A stretch of DNA of 64,000 bases from Allobosea sp. Root381 (lineage in GTDB: Bacteria; Pseudomonadota; Alphaproteobacteria; Rhizobiales; Beijerinckiaceae): the NCBI RefSeq assembly GCF_001429395.1, contig NZ_LMJT01000012.1, positions 55,925 to 119,924 of the forward strand, read 5' to 3'. The position numbers were made by a program, and so were the translations under genes. This document shows, one piece after another, positions 1 to 11,841 of the stretch; within the stretch, counting starts at the first letter, position 1, and the number at the start of each line of letters is the position of its first letter. The notes below the pieces were generated by a model, which did not search any database, had not been told where the DNA came from, and was given only the letters and a program-made list of their open reading frames with translations.

Positions 1-165
1 GGGCAGGGCGACGTTGCGTCGTGCAACTCCCTATTGCCGGCGGCCTTGGAAGAGGCGGGCGGAAACCTTACATCGGGCACCGTCCGCCGGATTGCGGCCG
101 CGTGCCCGCACGAGGCGCAGCCGGAGTGCAAAGCGGCGCTGGACCCCGCACCCGCACGCGTCTAA
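1..165 (+). CDS. possible 3' end of an unidentified gene (partial)
   Basis: Frame 1 is open from the window edge to a TAA at 163-165 and has the G/C-rich third codon positions expected of coding DNA here. The roughly 54 visible residues contain three cysteines and match no family I recognise. It could equally be a chance open frame in GC-rich DNA upstream of secA. The sequence to the left of the window would settle it. Confidence 0.25.
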   Translation, partial: GQGDVASCNSLLPAALEEAGGNLTSGTVRRIAAACPHEAQPECKAALDPAPARV

Positions 166-254
166 ACACGCGGTCGCATCGAGAATTCAGGGTTTCGGCT
201 GGGCGCGGCATCGGCGCCGCGAGGCCGGAAGCCAATATCACCGAAAGGCCCAAC

Positions 255-3020
<2,766 letters not shown>

Positions 3021-3029
3021 GGCGGCGGC

Positions 3030-3050
3030 GCCCCGGCCTTGCGCCGGGGC
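3030..3050 (+). terminator. GC-rich hairpin after secA
   Basis: A 7-bp perfect stem (GCCCCGG/CCGGGGC) with a 7-nt loop begins 9 nt after the secA stop. There is no T-run, so it is a weak candidate for intrinsic termination or an mRNA-stabilising hairpin. Confidence 0.35.
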
Positions 3051-3106
3051 TGGACGGCTCGTAGCGGGGCATCGCACAATCGCTCACCGCAGCCGCGAGT
3101 GAGCCG

Positions 3107-4180
3107 ATGCACGCAACCGCCAGCCAAGCCGCGACCAAGACCAGCACCGGGCGTTTCTTCGAGGATTTCCGCATCGGCGAGGTCATCGCCCATGCCCCGC
3201 CGCGGACGATCCGGGCCGGCGACGCCTCGCTCTATGCCGCGATCTACGGCTCGCGCTTCGCGGTCCAGTCCTCGGACACCTTCGCCCAGGCAGTGGGCTA
3301 TCCGGCTGCGCCGATCGACGACCTGCTGGTCTTCCATGTCGTTTTCGGCAAGAGCGTGCCGGACATCTCGCTCAATGCCGTCGCCAATCTCGGCTATGCC
3401 GATGGCCGCTTCCTGAAGCCGGTCTTCGTCGGCGACACGCTGTCGGCAACCTCGGAGGTCATCGGACTGAAGCCGGTCTCGGCTGGCGATGCGGGCATCG
3501 TCTATGTCCGCTCGATCGGCCGCAACCAGCATGGCGAGATCGTGCTGAGCTATGCCCGCTGGGTGCTGGTGCGCAAGCGCCACCCGGGCACGCCGTCCGA
3601 CGAGGCGCAGACGCCCGAGCTGCCGGTCGCGGTCCTGCCCGAGCAACTCGGCGAGGGCTGCCCGCCTCTGGCGCCGGCCGCCTATGACGACGCGCTGGCG
3701 GGCTCGCCCTTCCGCTGGCACGACTATGCCGTCGGCGAGCGCATCGACCATGTCGACGGCATGACCGTCGAGGAGGCGGAGCATCAGATCGCGACGCGGC
3801 TCTACCAGAACACCGCGCGCGTCCATTTCGACGCCCATGCCGCGCAGGGCAGCCGTTTCGGCAAGCGCCTGATCTATGGCGGCCATGTCATCAGCCTGGC
3901 GCGGGGCCTGTCGTTCAACGGGCTCGGCAACGCCTTCCACATCGCCGCGATCAATGGCGGGCGCCATGTCGCGCCGCTCTTCGCGGGCGACACCGTCTAT
4001 GCCTGGAGCGAGGTTCTGGCATGCGCCGAGCTGCCGGGGCGCAGCGATGCCGGCGCATTGCGGTTGCGGCTGGTGGCGACGAAGAACCGCCCTTGCGCCG
4101 ACTTTCCGCTCAAGGCCGGCGAAAACTACGACCCCAGCGTGATCCTCGATCTCGACTACTGGGCGCTACTGCCGCGCTGA
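3107..4180 (+). CDS. MaoC-family double-hotdog hydratase, mesaconyl-CoA hydratase-like
   Basis: The 357-residue protein contains two MaoC-type hotdog folds, one in roughly residues 15-150 and one in 200-340. The length and tandem arrangement fit the mesaconyl-CoA / beta-methylmalyl-CoA hydratase (Mch) group of the ethylmalonyl-CoA pathway, which interconverts beta-methylmalyl-CoA and mesaconyl-CoA during acetate and C1 assimilation in many alphaproteobacteria. The second half carries a run typical of the group (KRLIYGGHVISLARGLSFNG). The start is the ATG at 3107, 86 nt after secA, and the gene is followed by the sdh operon. The MaoC fold is clear; the exact substrate is inferred from length and organism type. 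Confidence 0.75.
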   Translation: MHATASQAATKTSTGRFFEDFRIGEVIAHAPPRTIRAGDASLYAAIYGSRFAVQSSDTFAQAVGYPAAPIDDLLVFHVVFGKSVPDISLNAVANLGYADGRFLKPVFVGDTLSATSEVIGLKPVSAGDAGIVYVRSIGRNQHGEIVLSYARWVLVRKRHPGTPSDEAQTPELPVAVLPEQLGEGCPPLAPAAYDDALAGSPFRWHDYAVGERIDHVDGMTVEEAEHQIATRLYQNTARVHFDAHAAQGSRFGKRLIYGGHVISLARGLSFNGLGNAFHIAAINGGRHVAPLFAGDTVYAWSEVLACAELPGRSDAGALRLRLVATKNRPCADFPLKAGENYDPSVILDLDYWALLPR

Positions 4181-4211
4181 GTTTTCGTCATCGAATGACG
4201 AATTCAGGAAT

Positions 4212-4266
4212 CTGTAACTTCGCTTTGCGCATGTCGCATTGCAGCACCGTTCCGGTTTCGTTACAG
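4212..4266. promoter_or_regulatory. spaced inverted repeat CTGTAAC...GTTACAG upstream of sdhC
   Basis: A perfect 7-bp inverted repeat (4212-4218 and 4260-4266) is separated by 41 nt in the gap before sdhC. It is located where a regulator could act on the sdh promoter. I could not identify convincing -35/-10 hexamers or a known regulator with this half-site, so this is only a candidate. Confidence 0.25.
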
Positions 4267-4326
4267 AGCGGGGCACTCTAGAATGATCCCAAAGGGTCCG
4301 CCATGGGCGGGCCGCTTGATCGGAGA

Positions 4327-4728
4327 ATGATTTTGGCCGAGGTCAAGCCCGCGGCGCGCCCGCTTTCGCCGCATCTGCAGATCTACCGCTGGTCCTGGAC
4401 GATGGCGATGTCGATCGCCCACCGCGTCACCGGAACCGGGCTCTATCTCGGCACGGTGCTGATCGCTGCCTGGCTGGTCGCCGCTGCGTCGGGCCCCGCC
4501 GCCTACGACGCGGCCCAGGCCGTCGCCGGCTCGATCATCGGCCTCCTCGTGCTTTTCCTCTACAGCTTCGCGCTGCTGCACCACATGGTCGGAGGCCTGC
4601 GCCATTTCATCTGGGACATGGGCCACGGCTTCGATCCGCAGACGCGCACGAACCTCGCCAAATACAGCGTCTTCGTGTCCGGTGGGCTGACCCTGCTCGT
4701 CTGGATCGCTGCGCTGGCGCTGCGCTGA
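4327..4728 (+). CDS. sdhC: succinate dehydrogenase cytochrome b556 subunit
   Basis: SdhC is one of two membrane anchors of complex II; it helps bind haem b and ubiquinone. The product has three hydrophobic segments. The family signature RPLSPHLQIYRWSW sits near the N terminus, followed by SIAHRVTG, with a histidine-rich stretch (LHHMVGGLRHFIWD) on the haem/quinone side. The start is uncertain: the ATG at 4327 gives 133 residues, while an in-frame ATG at 4303 gives 141. The gene opens sdhCDAB, with sdhD 11 nt downstream. Confidence 0.95.
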   Translation: MILAEVKPAARPLSPHLQIYRWSWTMAMSIAHRVTGTGLYLGTVLIAAWLVAAASGPAAYDAAQAVAGSIIGLLVLFLYSFALLHHMVGGLRHFIWDMGHGFDPQTRTNLAKYSVFVSGGLTLLVWIAALALR

Positions 4729-4739
4729 GGAGACAAGCC

Positions 4740-5132
4740 ATGCAGTCCAATTCCTCGATGCGCACCCCGCTCGGCCGCGTTCGCGGCCTCGGCTCCGCCA
4801 AGTCCGGCACCGGCCATTTCTGGCTTCAGCGCGTCACCGCGGTCTCGAACCTGATCCTCGCGATCATCTTCGTCTTCGTGGTGATCTCGCTCGTCGGCAA
4901 GCCGTATCCGGCCGCGGTCGCGACGCTCGGCAACCCGTTCATCGCGATCCTCGCCCTGCTCTTCATCCTCTCGGCCTGCGTCCATATGCGGCTCGGCATG
5001 CAGGTGGTGATCGAGGATTACGTCCATACGGAGGGTCTCAAGATCCTCGCCGTGATAGCCAACACCTTCTTCGCCATCGCGATCGGCGCCGCCAGCGCCT
5101 TCGCGGTGCTGAAGCTGTCCTTTGGAGGTTGA
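4740..5132 (+). CDS. sdhD: succinate dehydrogenase membrane anchor subunit
   Basis: SdhD is the second membrane anchor of complex II. The 130-residue product begins with a basic, serine/threonine-rich cytosolic tail, then [15 protein letters not shown], a motif shared by alphaproteobacterial SdhD proteins, and has three predicted membrane spans. The stretch [15 protein letters not shown] holds the likely haem-ligand histidine. A GGAG-type ribosome site precedes the ATG, 11 nt after sdhC. The sdhA ribosome site (GGAGG) overlaps the end of this gene, so the two are probably translationally coupled. Confidence 0.95.
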   Translation: MQSNSSMRTPLGRVRGLGSAKSGTGHFWLQRVTAVSNLILAIIFVFVVISLVGKPYPAAVATLGNPFIAILALLFILSACVHMRLGMQVVIEDYVHTEGLKILAVIANTFFAIAIGAASAFAVLKLSFGG

Positions 5133-5136
5133 TCCG

Positions 5137-6969
5137 ATGGCGATCACCAGATCCCGCCCGGTCCCGGCCTATACCGGCGCCGCCTACCAGATCACCGATC
5201 ATACCTTCGACGTCGTCGTCGTCGGCGCTGGCGGCGCGGGGCTTCGCGCCACGGTCGGCTGCTCGCAGGCCGGGCTTCGCACCGCCTGCATCTCGAAGGT
5301 GTTCCCGACGCGCTCGCACACCGTCGCGGCCCAGGGCGGCGTCGCCGCCTCGCTCGGCAATATGGGCAAGGACACCTGGCAGTGGCACATGTACGACACC
5401 GTGAAGGGGTCGGACTGGCTCGGCGACCAGGATGCCATCGAGTATCTCGTGCGCAATGCGCCGGCTGCCGTCTACGAGCTCGAGCATTGGGGCGTGCCCT
5501 TCTCGCGCACCGAGGACGGACGCATCTACCAGCGCCCCTTCGGCGGCATGACCACGGAATTCGGCGAGGGCCCGCCGGCCCAGCGCACCTGCGCCGCGGC
5601 CGACCGCACCGGCCACGCCATGCTGCACACGCTCTACGGCCAGGCGCTGCGCTACAATACCGAGTTCTTCATCGAGTACTTTGCCATCGACCTGATCATG
5701 GACGATGACGGCCATTGCCGCGGCGTGATCGCGCTCAAGCTCGACGACGGCACGCTGCACCGCTTCCGCTCCCAGCAGACCATCCTGGCGACCGGCGGCT
5801 ATGGGCGCTCCTATTTCTCCGCGACCTCGGCCCATACCTGCACCGGCGACGGCGGCGGCATGGTGCTGCGCGCCGGCCTGCCGCTGCAGGACATGGAGTT
5901 CGTGCAGTTCCATCCGACCGGCATCTACGGCTCGGGCTGCCTGATCACGGAAGGCGCGCGCGGCGAGGGCGGCTACCTGACCAATTCGGAGGGCGAGCGC
6001 TTCATGGAGCGCTATGCCCCCTCGGCCAAGGACCTCGCCTCGCGCGACGTCGTCTCGCGTTCGATGACGATGGAGATCCGGGCCGGCCGCGGCGTCGGCA
6101 AGAACAAGGACCACATTTACCTGCATCTCGACCATCTCGATCCGAAGATCCTGCACGAGCGCCTGCCCGGCATCTCGGAGAGCGCCAAGATCTTCGCCGG
6201 CGTGGACGTGACGCGCGAGCCGATCCCGGTGCTGCCGACGGTGCATTACAACATGGGCGGCATCCCCACGAACTTCCACGGCGAGGTTCTGACCAAGGTC
6301 GACGGCAACCCGGACACGGTGGTGCCCGGCCTGATGGCGATCGGCGAGGCGGCCTGCGTCTCGGTGCACGGCGCCAACCGCCTCGGCTCGAACTCGCTGA
6401 TCGACCTCGTGGTGTTCGGCCGCGCGGCCGGGCTGCGCTGCGCCGAGACGGTGACGGCCGGCGAAAAGCAGCCCGAACTCGCCAAGGGTTCGGCCGACCT
6501 CGCGCTGACCCGCCTCGACAAGTACCGCAATGCGTCCGGCGGCACGCCCACCGCCGTGCTGCGCGACAAGATGCAGCGCACGATGCAGAACAACTGCGCC
6601 GTCTACCGCACCGGCGAGACGCTCGAGGAAGGCCACAAGCTGATCCACGAGATCTGGGACGGCATCACCGATATCGGCACGATCGACCGCTCGCTGATCT
6701 GGAACTCGGACCTGATCGAGACGCTGGAGTTCGACAACCTGATCACCCAGGCGGTCGTGACCATGGACTCGGCGCTGCAGCGCCCGGAGAGCCGCGGAGC
6801 CCATGCCCGCGAGGATTATCCGAACCGCGACGACAAGGACTGGATGAAGCACACCCTGTCCTGGATCGACGACGAGAAGCGGACCGTGACGCTCGACGAC
6901 CGCCCGGTGCACACCTACACGCTCTCGAACGACATCGAGTACATCAAGCCCAAGGCGCGGGTGTACTGA
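5137..6969 (+). CDS. sdhA: succinate dehydrogenase flavoprotein subunit
   Basis: SdhA carries covalently bound FAD and oxidises succinate to fumarate on the cytoplasmic face of the membrane. The 610-residue product has the N-terminal dinucleotide-binding motif ([13 protein letters not shown]). His61, in [10 protein letters not shown], is the expected covalent FAD attachment residue. The active-site region [20 protein letters not shown] is intact. An in-frame TTG at 5122 lies within the ribosome site, so the ATG at 5137 preceded by GGAGG is the start. sdhB follows 14 nt later. Confidence 0.98.
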   Translation: MAITRSRPVPAYTGAAYQITDHTFDVVVVGAGGAGLRATVGCSQAGLRTACISKVFPTRSHTVAAQGGVAASLGNMGKDTWQWHMYDTVKGSDWLGDQDAIEYLVRNAPAAVYELEHWGVPFSRTEDGRIYQRPFGGMTTEFGEGPPAQRTCAAADRTGHAMLHTLYGQALRYNTEFFIEYFAIDLIMDDDGHCRGVIALKLDDGTLHRFRSQQTILATGGYGRSYFSATSAHTCTGDGGGMVLRAGLPLQDMEFVQFHPTGIYGSGCLITEGARGEGGYLTNSEGERFMERYAPSAKDLASRDVVSRSMTMEIRAGRGVGKNKDHIYLHLDHLDPKILHERLPGISESAKIFAGVDVTREPIPVLPTVHYNMGGIPTNFHGEVLTKVDGNPDTVVPGLMAIGEAACVSVHGANRLGSNSLIDLVVFGRAAGLRCAETVTAGEKQPELAKGSADLALTRLDKYRNASGGTPTAVLRDKMQRTMQNNCAVYRTGETLEEGHKLIHEIWDGITDIGTIDRSLIWNSDLIETLEFDNLITQAVVTMDSALQRPESRGAHAREDYPNRDDKDWMKHTLSWIDDEKRTVTLDDRPVHTYTLSNDIEYIKPKARVY

Positions 6970-6983
6970 GGACGATCTGACAG

Positions 6984-7769
6984 ATGGCCGAATTCAACCT
7001 CCCGCAGAACTCCCGCCTCGTCGAGGGCAAGGCCTGGCCGAAGCCGGCCGGCGCCAAGAACGTCGCCGAGTTCAAGATCTATCGCTGGAACCCGGACGAC
7101 ACCGCCAATCCGCGCACCGACACCTATTATGTCGACCGCAACGATTGCGGGCCGATGGTCCTCGACGCGCTGATCTGGATCAAGAACAAGGTCGACCCGA
7201 CGCTGACCTTCCGACGTTCCTGCCGCGAGGGCATCTGCGGTTCCTGCGCCATGAACATGGACGGCAAGAACGGGCTCGCCTGCACCACCGGCATCGACGA
7301 ATGCGGTTCGAAGGGCAAGGTCGCGATCTACCCGCTGCCGCATATGCCGGTCATCAAGGACCTGGTGCCGGACCTGACGCGCTTCTACGCCCAGCACGCC
7401 TCGATCGAGCCCTGGCTCAAGACGACGACGCCGGCTCCCGAGAAGGAGTGGCGCCAGGCCAAGGATGATCGCGAGAAGCTCGACGGGCTCTACGAGTGCA
7501 TCCTGTGCGCCTGCTGCTCGACCTCATGCCCGAGCTACTGGTGGAACGGCGACCGCTATCTCGGCCCGGCCGCGCTGCTGCAGGCCTATCGCTGGCTGAT
7601 CGACAGCCGCGACGAGGCGACCGGCGAGCGACTCGACGATCTGGAAGATCCCTTCCGGCTCTATCGCTGCCACACCATCATGAACTGCGCGAATGCCTGC
7701 CCGAAGGGCCTGAACCCGGCAAAGGCGATCGCGGAGGTGAAGAAGATGATGGTGGCGCGCCAGGTCTGA
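6984..7769 (+). CDS. sdhB: succinate dehydrogenase iron-sulfur subunit
   Basis: SdhB passes electrons from the flavin to quinone through three clusters. The 261-residue product shows the plant-type [2Fe-2S] ligands ([15 protein letters not shown] and a downstream Cys), the [12 protein letters not shown] motif, and the [17 protein letters not shown] motif for the [4Fe-4S] and [3Fe-4S] clusters. It is the last gene of sdhCDAB and is followed within about 30 nt by a strong intrinsic terminator. Confidence 0.98.
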   Translation: MAEFNLPQNSRLVEGKAWPKPAGAKNVAEFKIYRWNPDDTANPRTDTYYVDRNDCGPMVLDALIWIKNKVDPTLTFRRSCREGICGSCAMNMDGKNGLACTTGIDECGSKGKVAIYPLPHMPVIKDLVPDLTRFYAQHASIEPWLKTTTPAPEKEWRQAKDDREKLDGLYECILCACCSTSCPSYWWNGDRYLGPAALLQAYRWLIDSRDEATGERLDDLEDPFRLYRCHTIMNCANACPKGLNPAKAIAEVKKMMVARQV

Positions 7770-7800
7770 GCTGGCGCAACCTTCGGTGCTTCGATTCAAA

Positions 7801-7832
7801 CGCCAGCCTTACCGGGCTGGCGTTTTTGTTTT
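7801..7832 (+). terminator. intrinsic terminator of the sdh operon
   Basis: A perfect 8-bp stem (CGCCAGCC/GGCTGGCG, 7801-7808 and 7815-7822) with a 6-nt loop is followed directly by TTTTTGTTTT. This is a textbook Rho-independent terminator, 31 nt after the sdhB stop. Confidence 0.9.
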
Positions 7833-7860
7833 CCGCTATCGACAAACACCGATGATGAAG

Positions 7861-8023
7861 GGCGCGGGGAACCCTTCTCCCGTGTGGGAGAAGGGCAGGG
7901 ATGAGGGCCTGCCCTTTCAGGATCATACGCGCTGCTGAAGCTGGTTTGGCATCCCGATCAACTGGATGAGCGGCGGTCCCTCACCCCTGCCCCTCTCCCA
8001 TCCGGAAGAGGGGTTTCCCGCGC
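7861..8023. repeat. inverted pair of extragenic palindromic repeats
   Basis: Two copies of the same roughly 45-bp element face each other: 7861-7906 and the reverse complement at 7979-8023. Each holds its own hairpin (CTTCTCCC/GGGAGAAG in the left copy; CCTCTCCC/GGAAGAGG in the right) flanked by CCCTCACCCCTGCCC-like and GCGCGGGAAACCC-like arms. About 70 bp of unrelated sequence lies between them. Repeats with this pattern are common between genes in Hyphomicrobiales genomes. The pair lies between the sdh terminator and the 3' end of the oxidase gene, a typical position for such elements. Confidence 0.7.
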
Positions 8024-8049
8024 TTGTCCGGTGAACGTCGCGGTCCGCG

Positions 8050-9291
8050 TCAGCGGATATACCGCCCCGGCCGGAACGGCGTCGGGTCGATCGGCGGCTT
8101 CTCCTCGCAGACCAGGGCTGCGATCAGTTCCCCGGTGATCGGGCCGGTCGAGAGGCCGAGATGCTGGTTGCCGAAGGCGAGCCAGAGGCCCGGATGGCGC
8201 GGCGCGGCGCCGATCATCGGCAGGGAATCCGGCAGCGTCGGGCGGGCGCCGCGCCAGGTCTCGCCGGCGAACGGCTCAAGCGGCAAGGCCTCGCGGGCGC
8301 TCTTCGTCACCATGTCGATCTGGCGGTGGTCGTCCGGCGCATCGCGTTGACTGAGATCGACGCCACTGGTGATGCGGTAGCCCTGTTCCATCGGCGCCAT
8401 GAAGTAGCAGGCGTCGACGTCGTAGACCGGGCGCGACAGGCTCGCGCCCTTTTCGGCCTGGAGATGGCGGTGATAGCCACGCTCGACGTCTAGCTTCGTA
8501 TCGAGACCTAGCGGCGCCAGAAGATCCATACTCCAGGGACCGAGCGCGACGACCGCGATCTCCGCCTCGAAGGGGCCCTTCGTCGTCTTCGCCTGCCAGC
8601 CGGCACCTGTCCGGCCCACCCCCTCGACCCCAGCCTGCTCGATCCGCCCGCCGCGCTGGACGAACAGCTCCGCATAGGCTTGCGTCACGGCGCCCGGCGA
8701 ATCCACCGAGGCGTTCTCGAGGCAGAGCAGGCCGGCATGGAAGATCGGGTTGAGCGACGGCTCGATGCCGGAGATGCCCTGCCGGTCGAGCACCTGCGAG
8801 GCGACGCCATGTGCGGCCAGGAACGCCTGCTCGGCCTTCGCCGCGTCATGGCCTGCGTCGGTCCGCCAGACCTTGAGTGTGCCGGTCTCGCGCAGCCGGT
8901 GCGGGATGCCGGCCTCGGCCATCAGGGCGCGATGGCGCTCGACCGTGCTGGCGGTCAGGGATTCGAGCGCGGCGATGCGGGCCGCAGCTTGGGAGGGGCG
9001 GGCCTCCCAGAGGAAGCGCAGCAGCCAGCTGGGGCGGGTCATGGCCCGCTTCCAGTTCAGGTTCAGCGCCGCGTGCCGGTTGCCGAGATAGCTCGCCAGC
9101 TTGCCGAACAGGCCGGGATTGTTGAGCGGCACGATCGAGGATCGAGCAAGCACCCCGGCATTGCCATAAGAGGTTTCGCGGCCTGGCTCCCGCCGATCGA
9201 TCAGCGTGACGTCGAAGCCGCGCTTCTGGAGGCTGAGCGCGCAGGAGACGCCGACCATGCCGGCGCCGAGGACGAGGGCGGAACGTGTCAC
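8050..9291 (-). CDS. DadA-like FAD-dependent D-amino-acid dehydrogenase/oxidase
   Basis: This is a DAO-fold flavoprotein of about 413 residues. A Rossmann motif (LVLGAGMVGVSCAL) is at the N terminus, and the C-terminal FAD segment (GLWLAFGNQHLGLSTGP) is typical of DadA-like D-amino-acid dehydrogenases. The run WRGARPTLPDSLPMIG is also characteristic. The enzyme would oxidatively deaminate a D-amino acid or related amine. I prefer the GTG at 9291; a TTG at 9327 would overlap the upstream amidotransferase gene by 28 nt. The gene follows that amidotransferase with a 9-nt gap, so the two are probably cotranscribed. The substrate cannot be told from sequence. Confidence 0.8.
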   Translation of the reverse strand: MTRSALVLGAGMVGVSCALSLQKRGFDVTLIDRREPGRETSYGNAGVLARSSIVPLNNPGLFGKLASYLGNRHAALNLNWKRAMTRPSWLLRFLWEARPSQAAARIAALESLTASTVERHRALMAEAGIPHRLRETGTLKVWRTDAGHDAAKAEQAFLAAHGVASQVLDRQGISGIEPSLNPIFHAGLLCLENASVDSPGAVTQAYAELFVQRGGRIEQAGVEGVGRTGAGWQAKTTKGPFEAEIAVVALGPWSMDLLAPLGLDTKLDVERGYHRHLQAEKGASLSRPVYDVDACYFMAPMEQGYRITSGVDLSQRDAPDDHRQIDMVTKSAREALPLEPFAGETWRGARPTLPDSLPMIGAAPRHPGLWLAFGNQHLGLSTGPITGELIAALVCEEKPPIDPTPFRPGRYIR

Positions 9292-9299
9292 GGGAGGTT

Positions 9300-10097
9300 T
9301 CAGCTTTCTGCGGGCGGTTTCAGCCAATGGTCGAGGAAGCGGTCGAGCCAGAGCCGGACCGCCGGATCGTGCTGGTACCAGCCCTCGAGATGCAGGTGCC
9401 GCAGCTGTGCACCCGGCATCAGGGTCCGTTCATGCCCGCGCACACCCCAGCGGCACATCATCGCCGGCGTCACCTCCGGGTGGAACTGGACGCCGTAGCC
9501 GCGCGAGCCGGCGCGGATCGCCTGCACCGGAAAGTCGCCGCCGGTCGCTAGGCATTCGGCGCCGGTCGGGCAGTCGAAGCCGTCGCGATGCCATTGATAG
9601 ACCGTGCCCGGCCAGTCGAACCCCGCCTCGGTGGCGTGGTCGCGGCCGGCATCGGTCTGGTCGAGCCGGTAATAGCCGACCTCGGCGCGGCCCTCGCCAT
9701 GGGTATAGACGCGCGCGCCGAGATGCTTCGCGAGCATCTGCGCGCCGAGGCAGATGCCGAGGAAGGGCGCATCCTCCTTCAGGCAGGTGCCAATCCAGTC
9801 GATCTCGGTCTTGATGAATTCGTCGGGATCGTTGGCGCCCATCGGCCCGCCGAAGATCACCGCCCCGGCATGGTCGCGCATCGTCTGCGGCAGCGGATCG
9901 CCATAGCGCGGCTTGCGGATGTCGAGGGCATGGCCGCGGGCTTGCAGCAAGCGGCCGACGCGGCCGGGCGTCGAGTGCTCCTGATGCAGCACGACCAGGA
10001 CCGGTTTGAGCGGGAGCAGCTTGCCAGGGCGCGGATGCTTAGCGTGCGCGCGGCGAGGTCTGCGCAGCGCGCGAGCCAGAAATGCGTGGTCGTTCAT
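9300..10097 (-). CDS. class I glutamine amidotransferase-like protein
   Basis: The 265-residue protein has a GATase1 domain after a 40-residue basic leader. The nucleophile elbow GICLGAQ (Cys) and the catalytic His/Glu segment VQFHPEV are intact, so it should be an active glutamine or gamma-glutamyl hydrolase. Stand-alone proteins of this type include GMP-synthase-like and gamma-glutamyl-polyamine-hydrolase-like amidotransferases; no synthetase partner is present. The ATG at 10097 is preferred over an upstream start that would add a low-complexity extension. The pairing with a DadA-like oxidase suggests nitrogen recovery from an amine or gamma-glutamyl compound (inference). Confidence 0.75.
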   Translation of the reverse strand: MNDHAFLARALRRPRRAHAKHPRPGKLLPLKPVLVVLHQEHSTPGRVGRLLQARGHALDIRKPRYGDPLPQTMRDHAGAVIFGGPMGANDPDEFIKTEIDWIGTCLKEDAPFLGICLGAQMLAKHLGARVYTHGEGRAEVGYYRLDQTDAGRDHATEAGFDWPGTVYQWHRDGFDCPTGAECLATGGDFPVQAIRAGSRGYGVQFHPEVTPAMMCRWGVRGHERTLMPGAQLRHLHLEGWYQHDPAVRLWLDRFLDHWLKPPAES

Positions 10098-10194
10098 CGC
10101 AGGATCAGGGTCGCCCGGAAGCGTTCTTGAAAAAGGGTGCTGCACGAGGTGTCGTGCATGTATGGGCCGAGAATGCGGTCGCAATGCGGGTCGG

Positions 10195-10425
10195 GCAAGC
10201 GATTATTGGGCCAATGTTGCATGGCGCGGCGGCATCGGCAGCGACTACCGCCGTTTTGTCGAGGCTGTGCTGTGGATCGTGCGGACAGCAAGCCCGTGGC
10301 GGGACCTGCCAGCGTCGTCTGGTAAGTGGATCACGGTTGTCTTGTGCTTCCGCGATTGGGGCAGGGCGGATGTTTTCGTCAGGTTTTTCTTCGACGGATT
10401 GATCGCCGACAATTCCTTCGAGCTC
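10195..10425 (+). pseudogene. IS5-family transposase N-terminal remnant
   Basis: A plus-strand reading frame contains YRRFVEAVLWIVRTASPWRD followed by LP, then a degraded segment still recognisable as the N-terminal (DUF4096-type) region of IS5-group transposases, which read NRxFVEAVLWIVRTGSPWRDLP. The similarity stops around 10425 and the catalytic part is absent. I saw no terminal inverted repeats. This is an old fragment, not a functional element. Confidence 0.75.
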
Positions 10426-10496
10426 AAGCGCATGACCATGAGAGCCGGGCTCCTGCGGGCCGATGTTCGCGAGGCGCGTGGATTGGTTGTCGGACC

Positions 10497-11183
10497 CTAA
10501 GCAGACGCCTCATTGCCGTCCGGGTAGGTCGGTGACTGAGATTGCCAGGTTGCCAACGCGGTTCGACCAATCTCGGTCAAAGCGTAGACCCCGCGCTCGG
10601 AGCGCTCGAACCAGCCATAGACATTCCGGTGCAGGATCTTCTGGGCATCGGGAAAGGAAGGCTTGAGATCCCGCGGTCGTCGTGGCGCTATTGTCATCGC
10701 CGCTGCGCAGGCAAGTGCCTGCTGGCGATACGCTGTCATGATAGGTTTGCGTGTGCCTCCGCCCGGAACGGGGTCGCCCTGGCGTCGTTTGTGCTCCTCC
10801 ACCAATCTTGAGCGTCGGCGAGGATTCTTCCGCGGCGCTGGCGCAATCGGAGACACGAGGATATCGACACGGCCGTTTTCGGAAACGCCAAGCAATCCAA
10901 AGCCGAGGCGTCGGCAGAGATTGCGGTATCTCGGATCGCTTTCGCGGCCCTTGCCCTTGGCGGAAAGTTGCGCCGCCAACCAGATCTCATCGCCGAGGCT
11001 CATTCGGTCCACGCCTTGCAGAATGAGTTCGAGATTGAACGTCAGCTTCAATTCGCCGATCACCACGACGGCTGGGTCATCGTCCCGAAGGCCGACAATA
11101 TCGCAGTGCCCGATTTCTCCCTTCACAGAGTAGCCCAGGCCCTCGAGGAAGCGCTTGACGGGTAGATACAGAGACGTTTCCAC
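10497..11183 (-). CDS. DUF2161 family protein, putative PD-(D/E)XK phosphodiesterase-like
   Basis: The 228-residue protein begins with a pattern typical of DUF2161: METSLYLPVKRFLEGLGY, then an acidic and lysine motif (DIVGLRDDDP, VVVIGELKLTF) that looks like a PD-(D/E)XK nuclease core. The C-terminal third resembles a winged-helix tail (HRNVYGWFERSERGVYALTE). The start is a GTG at 11183. Its biological role is unknown, and the nuclease activity is inferred from the fold signature. It sits next to an IS5 remnant, consistent with accessory DNA. Confidence 0.7.
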   Translation of the reverse strand: METSLYLPVKRFLEGLGYSVKGEIGHCDIVGLRDDDPAVVVIGELKLTFNLELILQGVDRMSLGDEIWLAAQLSAKGKGRESDPRYRNLCRRLGFGLLGVSENGRVDILVSPIAPAPRKNPRRRSRLVEEHKRRQGDPVPGGGTRKPIMTAYRQQALACAAAMTIAPRRPRDLKPSFPDAQKILHRNVYGWFERSERGVYALTEIGRTALATWQSQSPTYPDGNEASA

Positions 11184-11440
11184 AGCCCACCTCGGACGAC
11201 AAACCGCATAGGTGACTGACAGTCGTTTCGGAAAGGCAAACGCCGCCGAGCGCTCGCCATTGCCCCATTCGTCTGGAAGTAGATTGCAGCCTGGATCAGG
11301 GGCACATCGTCGGATTTAACGTCCTCCGATGAGTCTGGAGCAAGCCTGGGGCGATGCGGTCGCGAGAGCGCACAACTGGCCGAGGAGCTCTCCCTGAGCG
11401 GGCAACCACCTCGGCTGGGAGTTGGCGTTTGCAGCGCTCC
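11184..11440. other. intergenic region, nothing recognised
   Basis: This 257-bp stretch lies between DUF2161 and the cytochrome gene. Short open frames occur on both strands, but none shows a recognisable motif or convincing codon usage. Confidence 0.4.
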
Positions 11441-11830
11441 TCAATCGGCCTTCTTGCCGGCAGCGTCGAACTGCTTGAGATAGGCGATCAGATCCGCCAT
11501 CCGCTTTTCGTCCTTCAGCCCGGCATAGATCATCTTGGTGCCCGGTATTTTCAGGCGCGGATTCTGGAGGTAGGCGGCTAAGGTCGCCTCGTCCCAGGTC
11601 ACGGCGGAATCCTTCATCGCGGCGCTATAGCTATAGCCCTCACGCATCGCCGCCTTCTGGCCGATCACGCCGTTGAGCACGGGGCCGACGGTATTCCTTG
11701 CCGTCTCTCCCACCTGATGGCAGGCGCGGCATTGCGCAAAGACCTTCTCGCCCGCGGCGGCATCCTGCGCATGACCGGGCTGAACGGCGGCCGCCAACAT
11801 AGCGGCGCCGAGAATTATTGCAAGCTTCAT
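11441..11830 (-). CDS. periplasmic c-type cytochrome (c2/c550-like)
   Basis: The 129-residue protein has a signal peptide ending near residue 21 (VQPGHAQD), a haem-binding CRACH motif (Cys34, Cys37, His38), and a C-terminal PGTKM segment supplying the axial Met, as in cytochrome c2/c550. It would shuttle electrons in the periplasm. It is 11 nt downstream of the sulfite dehydrogenase cytochrome subunit, so it is probably the electron acceptor that links sulfite oxidation to the terminal oxidase. The larger reading frame upstream of the ATG at 11830 is not coding. Confidence 0.9.
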   Translation of the reverse strand: MKLAIILGAAMLAAAVQPGHAQDAAAGEKVFAQCRACHQVGETARNTVGPVLNGVIGQKAAMREGYSYSAAMKDSAVTWDEATLAAYLQNPRLKIPGTKMIYAGLKDEKRMADLIAYLKQFDAAGKKAD

Positions 11831-11841
11831 ATCGGATTGTC

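Noticed and set aside
5038..6912. A 624-codon minus-strand frame opposite sdhA
   Set aside because: Antisense shadow of a highly conserved gene; no recognisable domain.
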